A stretch of DNA of 64,000 bases from Symsagittifera roscoffensis (lineage: Eukaryota > Xenacoelomorpha > Acoela > Convolutidae). The stretch is from assembly GCF_963678635.1 (NCBI RefSeq), contig NC_087067.1, positions 54,490,233 to 54,554,232 of the forward strand, read 5' to 3'. This document shows, in pieces, positions 59,461-64,000 of the stretch. Under the pieces are notes generated by a model. It did not search any database. It worked only from the letters and a program-made list of their open reading frames with translations, and was not told the DNA's origin. Position numbers and translations under genes: made by a program. The first letter of the stretch is position 1, and the number at the start of each line of letters is the position of its first letter.

Positions 59461-59899
59461 GAATTTTCCAAAGCTTAAGTTAGCCTTTTTCGTTTGGAGC
59501 TACTTTGTGCCGCTTTCTCGCTTGTGTGCAGCTTCGCCTCGATTTTTACGCTTGTTGATTATGTTTGCTCAATGTAGCTGTGCGTCGTTAATCAAATGTG
59601 TTTTTTACTGGCTCAGCGTGGCGTTTTATTTTATTTCCCGATCCACACAATTGGACGCATCAATTTCAATCACCGGAGTAGTACAATCATATATTAAAGC
59701 TTAATTTTCTTCCTGTTCTATTTCAGGTTACAAAAGGTTAATTATCTTTACAAAAGGTTTAGTTTAGAAAAGGTTAGTTTTCTTTCTTTTCTATTTAAGG
59801 TTACTAAAGATTAATTACAAAAGGTACAAAATAGCCGATAGTATGAAAAATCAATGTTGAAGTATATTGATCGTATAAGCAATAGTAAAAAGGTCGGAA

Positions 59900-62400
59900 A
59901 AAGGAGTAATATCTACAGCTGAATGTCCATTCTTTTGCAAAACATTCGCTCAGTAACGCCAAATCATGAATGCGTTCTTGATTTTAAAATTAATAAGCCG
60001 CAAATCATAGCTCTTACTCAAACATGGCAGGTTTCCAATCTGTAGAAACAGTTAATAGGAACAGACGCGGTGGAGGTGTTCCTTTTTGCGTAAGCGAAGG
60101 TATTTCATTTAATAAAACTTAAGAACTGACTTCAGACGAAATGCAAATTTTGATCATTTATGCGAAAAAAGCGGAGAAAAGTATTCTAACTGTTGTCTAT
60201 AAAGTTGCTCAAATGAACAATTGAAAATTTCTTGATCGATTACAAGCTTATTTACTTGAGTTGAAAATGCAGCCTGGAGATATGCACACTATATATGGAT
60301 ACATGAATGTTGATGTGTCAAAGTCGACAAGTGACTCTATAAATCTTTAAAACAGCCTACTTTTGTTTGAGTTAATTTTATTGAAAAGTACTCGAATAAC
60401 GAAAAGCAGCGAGTCAACAATATATGTGTTTTTCATCAATTTTTTCCGATAGTCATGGTCAAACACAATTCTATATCGGATCACAAGGCGGTAAAAATTA
60501 AAGCATCATTTCAATTGAAGACAAAACTTAGCTTAAAAAACAAATTTTTGAATTTTGGGATAACTGGAACGTTTCGGATAACCATGAGATTTGCTCAAGT
60601 TCAGTTTTGCGCGCTCGCAGACCACTGAAAAAAATCAAGTCGAAAAAGGACATTGAAGATGTGAATGATTGCTTTTCACAGCTCCTAATACCTATCCAAT
60701 CTACTTGTGAAAAGTTCATTCCTAAGCTCCCAATCAATAAAAATAGGACAAACTGAACAACAGCTAACAAAAAAATGAGAGTAATGAAAAGAATTTTTAC
60801 AAAAAATACTGCAACATTTGAAGTTATTGTAGCTTGATAATTTTCAGGAACAATGAAAAAAGTTGAAAAGCCTGTCGAAAATCAAAAAAGTTTTTATTTG
60901 AGAGAAGACTGGAAAGCAATAGCCATAAATGTTCCAAAAATTTTTTCTGTAAAGTCATAGGTGAGATAAGAAAAAAGAGAGAACAAGTGAGATCAAAGCA
61001 CAGCATTCCGAGTGCAGAAGAATTTAACTTTTTTTCTACTGAAATTGCTCAGAAGCTAGTCGAAAGTAGTACATTACCACAAAATCTAAAAAATGTTGTA
61101 GAGAATGAAAAAACATTGTTTTTTGGAAGCATTTGACCCCAACAAGTTTATGAAGCAATCAGGAACCTGAAGAAAAATAAGGGACTTGATACATACAACC
61201 AAAGTAACAACCCAATCAAAAAAAAATTAGGACGCTCATATGTGAGCTACTGAGTTGCCTTTTTAATCAATGTTTGGAGTTATCATATTATCCTTCAATT
61301 TTTCTGTTGGTTCAAGTTCAAGCATTTCTTAAAAATGGGACAGTGTCAGATTGTAGTAACATCATACCTATATCTATTTTACCAGTTACGGGTAAGTTTT
61401 TGAAAAATTGATTAAGAATTGCTTAAGAAGATTTCTGAATGAATTTGTTGTAATAACAGCACTTCAGTACGGATTCCGAAATAAAAAAAGGACAGTTGAT
61501 GCTATCTTCGAGCTCACTGAACAAATAGTGGAGAACTTAGAAGATAATGTTGGCTCAGTGTGTACGTTAATAGATCTTGCAAAAGCGTTCGATGCAGTTA
61601 ATCACAAAATCTTACTGGAAAAATGCGAACTATATGGTTTACGAGGTAAAGTTGTATATTTTTTGAGGTCATACCTCGAAAATCGTATACAATAGGTTAG
61701 GTCTAACAATTCATTATCGGAAACCTAAACAATCTACAATGATGTGCCATAAGGTTCAGTCCTGGGTCTTTTGTTGTATATAAATGATTTGCCAAACTTC
61801 CGTCGGCGTAATAAAGTTGTACTTTTTTGCTGATGATTGCGCATTGTTAACAGCAACCAACACAGGTTATCAGCAGAAGGTGTACTCTGTTACAAGCAAT
61901 TTTGATAGTTGGTTTTGGTGAATAAGCTTCCCATAAAAAAGGATAAAACAGCCACCTTAGAATTTAACCGGAAGAAATTTTCTAACAATAGATCCCATAA
62001 GTACTTAGGTTTAGCAATTATTGGAAAATTAAATTTCATAACTCACATATATAGTTTGAAAAAAGCAGCCTAATCTTTATCGATGATCTATCAACTCAGA
62101 TATTATTTTAACACATCTACACTGCTCAAGATATACAAAACGTATATTCAACCAATTTATCAATATAATGTACTGATCTGTCGCATAGCTAATAAGACGG
62201 ACTTAAAAAAGACAGGAAAGACTCCTGTAGAAGATTTATTTCAAAATTAAAACTGGAAAAGTCTGAGGCATCTTCGGGACAAACAAACTCTTTTTCGTTC
62301 GAGAGTTACATGCATATGAACTTTTTAATCTCAAGGTTAAAATTTTCCGACGATTTCGTTGAAATAAAAAACATCATGAAAACACAAGGGAATAAGATAT
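59900..62400 (+). pseudogene. Degenerate non-LTR retrotransposon (Jockey/CR1-like LINE)
   Basis: Scattered pieces in all three + frames follow the LINE ORF2 order. Endonuclease-like words come first (KINKPQIIALTQTWQ about 59985, NRRGGGVPFCVSEG about 60058, SDHKAV about 60478). Reverse transcriptase follows: an open 95-codon stretch at 61408-61695 with QYGFR, LIDLAKAFDAVNHKILLEKC and LRSYLENR, then GSVLGLLLYINDL (about 61757), YFFADDCALL (about 61820) and HKYLGLAIIGKLNF (about 61995). Many stops and frameshifts make it inactive. It has the same orientation as the host gene and lies wholly inside FTSJ1 intron 2. The clade is approximate. Confidence 0.8.
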
Positions 62401-63115
62401 AACATATTAAGTATGTTATGGTAATTTTCCATCCCTTTGTTACAAAGATTTTTTGGTCATCTTATTTTGATTGTTAAATAAAGAAGATTTTTTCTAGTCT
62501 TTTGATTTTTGAAGAAGTTTTGCGGTCCATTTTTCTATATGATCTAAGTTTAGAAAAAGTAGGCGAATAGATTTTGCTCATGGAGATGCCACTCGACAGG
62601 CTGATGCCTTTAAGGTATTCTCCCAAGCCGAACTAAATTGCAAACGTACAATTTCATAGAATGTATGGTTTTTAGTTCTAAAATTATTATTGTTGTAAAT
62701 TTTTTCCATTCGGATAGTGTTCCATCACATAAGTGGTACTCATTATTGAAGGTTCTAGAGGCCTTCGTGGTCATAGTATTTTTGCCTATTTTTTTTTTAG
62801 TTTTTTTTTAAATTTAATTGCATATTTTTTAGCACTGTATTTTGCATATTTTTTTGGCAATTCTTTCTTTCTTTTGTTGTTGATGCTTGATTTTTTTTCA
62901 ATTATTTAATCTATGGAATCCGCTGCGAAATTTAAAAAAAATATTGATCGGTTTCTGGAAGTTGGCGTTTTGACGGCATATTTGAATGAGCTCAGTTTCT
63001 TTTCAAAAATGAAAGAACTGGTGTTCTATAAAAAGTATTCCACCTATTGGCAACAAAGGCAGGTGACTAAAAATGATGAGACACTCTCACTAATTGTGTG
63101 TGTTTTTGTGTGCAG

Positions 63116-63221
63116 GTGATCGAGTTGATGGATGGGAAGAAGGCGGAGCTGGTGGTGTGTGATGGGGCTCCAGATGTGACTGGACTGCACGATATGGACG
63201 AGTACATCCAGGCACAACTAG
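63116..63221 (+). CDS. FTSJ1: FTSJ1 exon 3
   Basis: It begins [20 protein letters not shown] after TTTGTGTGCAG. The Asp of VVCDGAPD (residue 115 of the joined protein) is the second catalytic residue of the K-D-K-E tetrad, and [10 protein letters not shown] is a family signature. It ends ...AQL plus one base, at G|GTCCGT, in phase 1. The remaining about two thirds of the protein, with the last catalytic Lys and Glu, lie beyond the window. Confidence 0.9.
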
Positions 63222-64000
63222 GTCCGTCACTCAACATACAATACACACTTGTGCTGTTCCTTCCGCAACCCTGTTTGCTTTCATCCTACTGATTGAGTTG
63301 TGACACTCTATTATCCCGCTTCCGAGTCACAGCACTTCCCTGCTGTTCATTTGATTTGACTTTCTCTACAACCTATCGTGGTACAATTAACTGCCGCTCA
63401 GCTGTGGGCGCGTTTGAGAGTAATTAGAATTAAGGTCGTTTCTGTAAATGGTTCTCAATTCCATTTCAATGGAGGTCTTCCTTTGTGGGTGCATCTAGTT
63501 GAATAACCTGATCATGTTGTTTCCTATCCTGACAGGCGAACATTGCAGTGCTTCCTCTCAACTGATTGTGGCGTTATGCGTCTAATCAAATGAGTCGCAT
63601 ATATCTGGTTTGCAGTGATTACAATCGCGTGTAATAACTGATTTCCTTTGACGGCTGTTCGCTTGGATCAGCTGCACAAAACGTTTTTTGTTGTTGTTTT
63701 TAGCCGTTGTTTGGGACGCGTCTGGCATGCTCTCGCCAAATTCGAGGAACGTTGCGACCTCCGTCGGCCGAAGCCACAAGTCTATAGGGGTCAAGTTTGT
63801 TCTGTTTTGGGGACAGTTCAAGAAAGGTAGCGCAGTTTGGAGAGCAACGCAGAAGGGACAGTTTGGAGGGACATTTGGGTCTATACTATTCAATAAGTAT
63901 TTAAGTAAGCTGTATCCTGATCTTATTTGGGCGAGGGTGCGCCTAAACGAGCGTGGGAGGGTCTCTTCAGTTTTTGAAACTTCTTGGGGGTCTTAAGGGT
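63222..64000 (+). other. FTSJ1 intron 3 (partial)
   Basis: I find no further FTSJ1 exon here. The open frames at 63582-63996 match nothing known. The intron continues past the window end. Confidence 0.65.

Larger units (their letters stand above)
55456..63115 (+). other. FTSJ1 intron 2 with repeat debris
   Basis: A 7.66-kb intron from GTTAAATG to TTTGTGTGCAG. It holds a 350-bp tandem duplication (about 56690-57360), two tRNA-like SINE heads, a degenerate LINE (about 59900-62400) and a diverged duplication around 58395-58790 (CTATCCTGC and TGGTTTA..TTGAA). Otherwise it is AT-rich non-coding sequence. The open frame at 56180-56407 follows an AG but matches nothing in FTSJ1. Confidence 0.8.

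Overview
The window looks like repeat-rich chromosomal DNA of an invertebrate animal. The host anchor is the first part of an animal-type FTSJ1/Trm7 tRNA ribose methyltransferase gene on the + strand (exons 53105-53302, 55357-55455 and 63116-63221, continuing past the window). Its GT-AG introns are up to 7.7 kb long and hold SINE-like and LINE remnants. I cannot name the species. Almost everything to the left of this gene is retroelement sequence.

Layout. (1) 1-8040, + strand: the downstream half of an envelope-carrying LTR retroelement or endogenous-virus-like element. It is a tight chain of ORFs, two pairs joined by ATGA stop/start overlaps, one ORF with no ATG, a large signal-peptide/transmembrane glycoprotein-like ORF, a last ORF, a short intron, a polypurine tract and a probable 3' LTR. 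(2) 8041-50361: a nest of two related Ty3/gypsy-like families that I call A (minus strand) and B (plus strand). Copy A1 (8041-13912 plus 47684-48324) was split inside its LTR by copy B (13913-29885 plus 47401-47683). B's 3' LTR was in turn interrupted by the young copy A2 (29937-47400, with two LTRs of 923 bp that differ at about three positions). A further B LTR plus leader (B2) lies at 48961-50361, next to a LINE 3' fragment. (3) 50362-53104: AT-rich sequence with one LTR-like copy related to the element in (1). (4) 53105-64000: FTSJ1.

The A and B elements share a TGT...ACA LTR layout, a nearly identical 17-nt primer-binding-site candidate (TGGCGCTCCTGGGTGTT), a GGGGAGT(A/T) motif before the 3' LTR, gag, and an unusually long protein-coding module downstream of integrase. 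A2 carries gag (coiled coil, two zinc knuckles), protease (DTGA), reverse transcriptase (YVDD), RNase H, a roughly 380-residue spacer, and an integrase with all DDE residues. B has lost most of gag, all of protease, RT and RNase H, and the integrase active-site start, but keeps the whole downstream module of about 10 kb. That module encodes a macrodomain-like protein (TARG1/Poa1p type), a coiled-coil protein fused to a complete SGNH/GDSL hydrolase, a second SGNH-like domain, and several kilobases of protein I do not recognise.

The most unusual content is this post-integrase module (macrodomain plus SGNH hydrolase inside a Ty3-like element). Next comes the compact overlapping-ORF organisation of the glycoprotein element at the left edge. 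Most ORFs in B are broken by stops and frameshifts, so the function of the module has to be inferred from its conservation between A and B.
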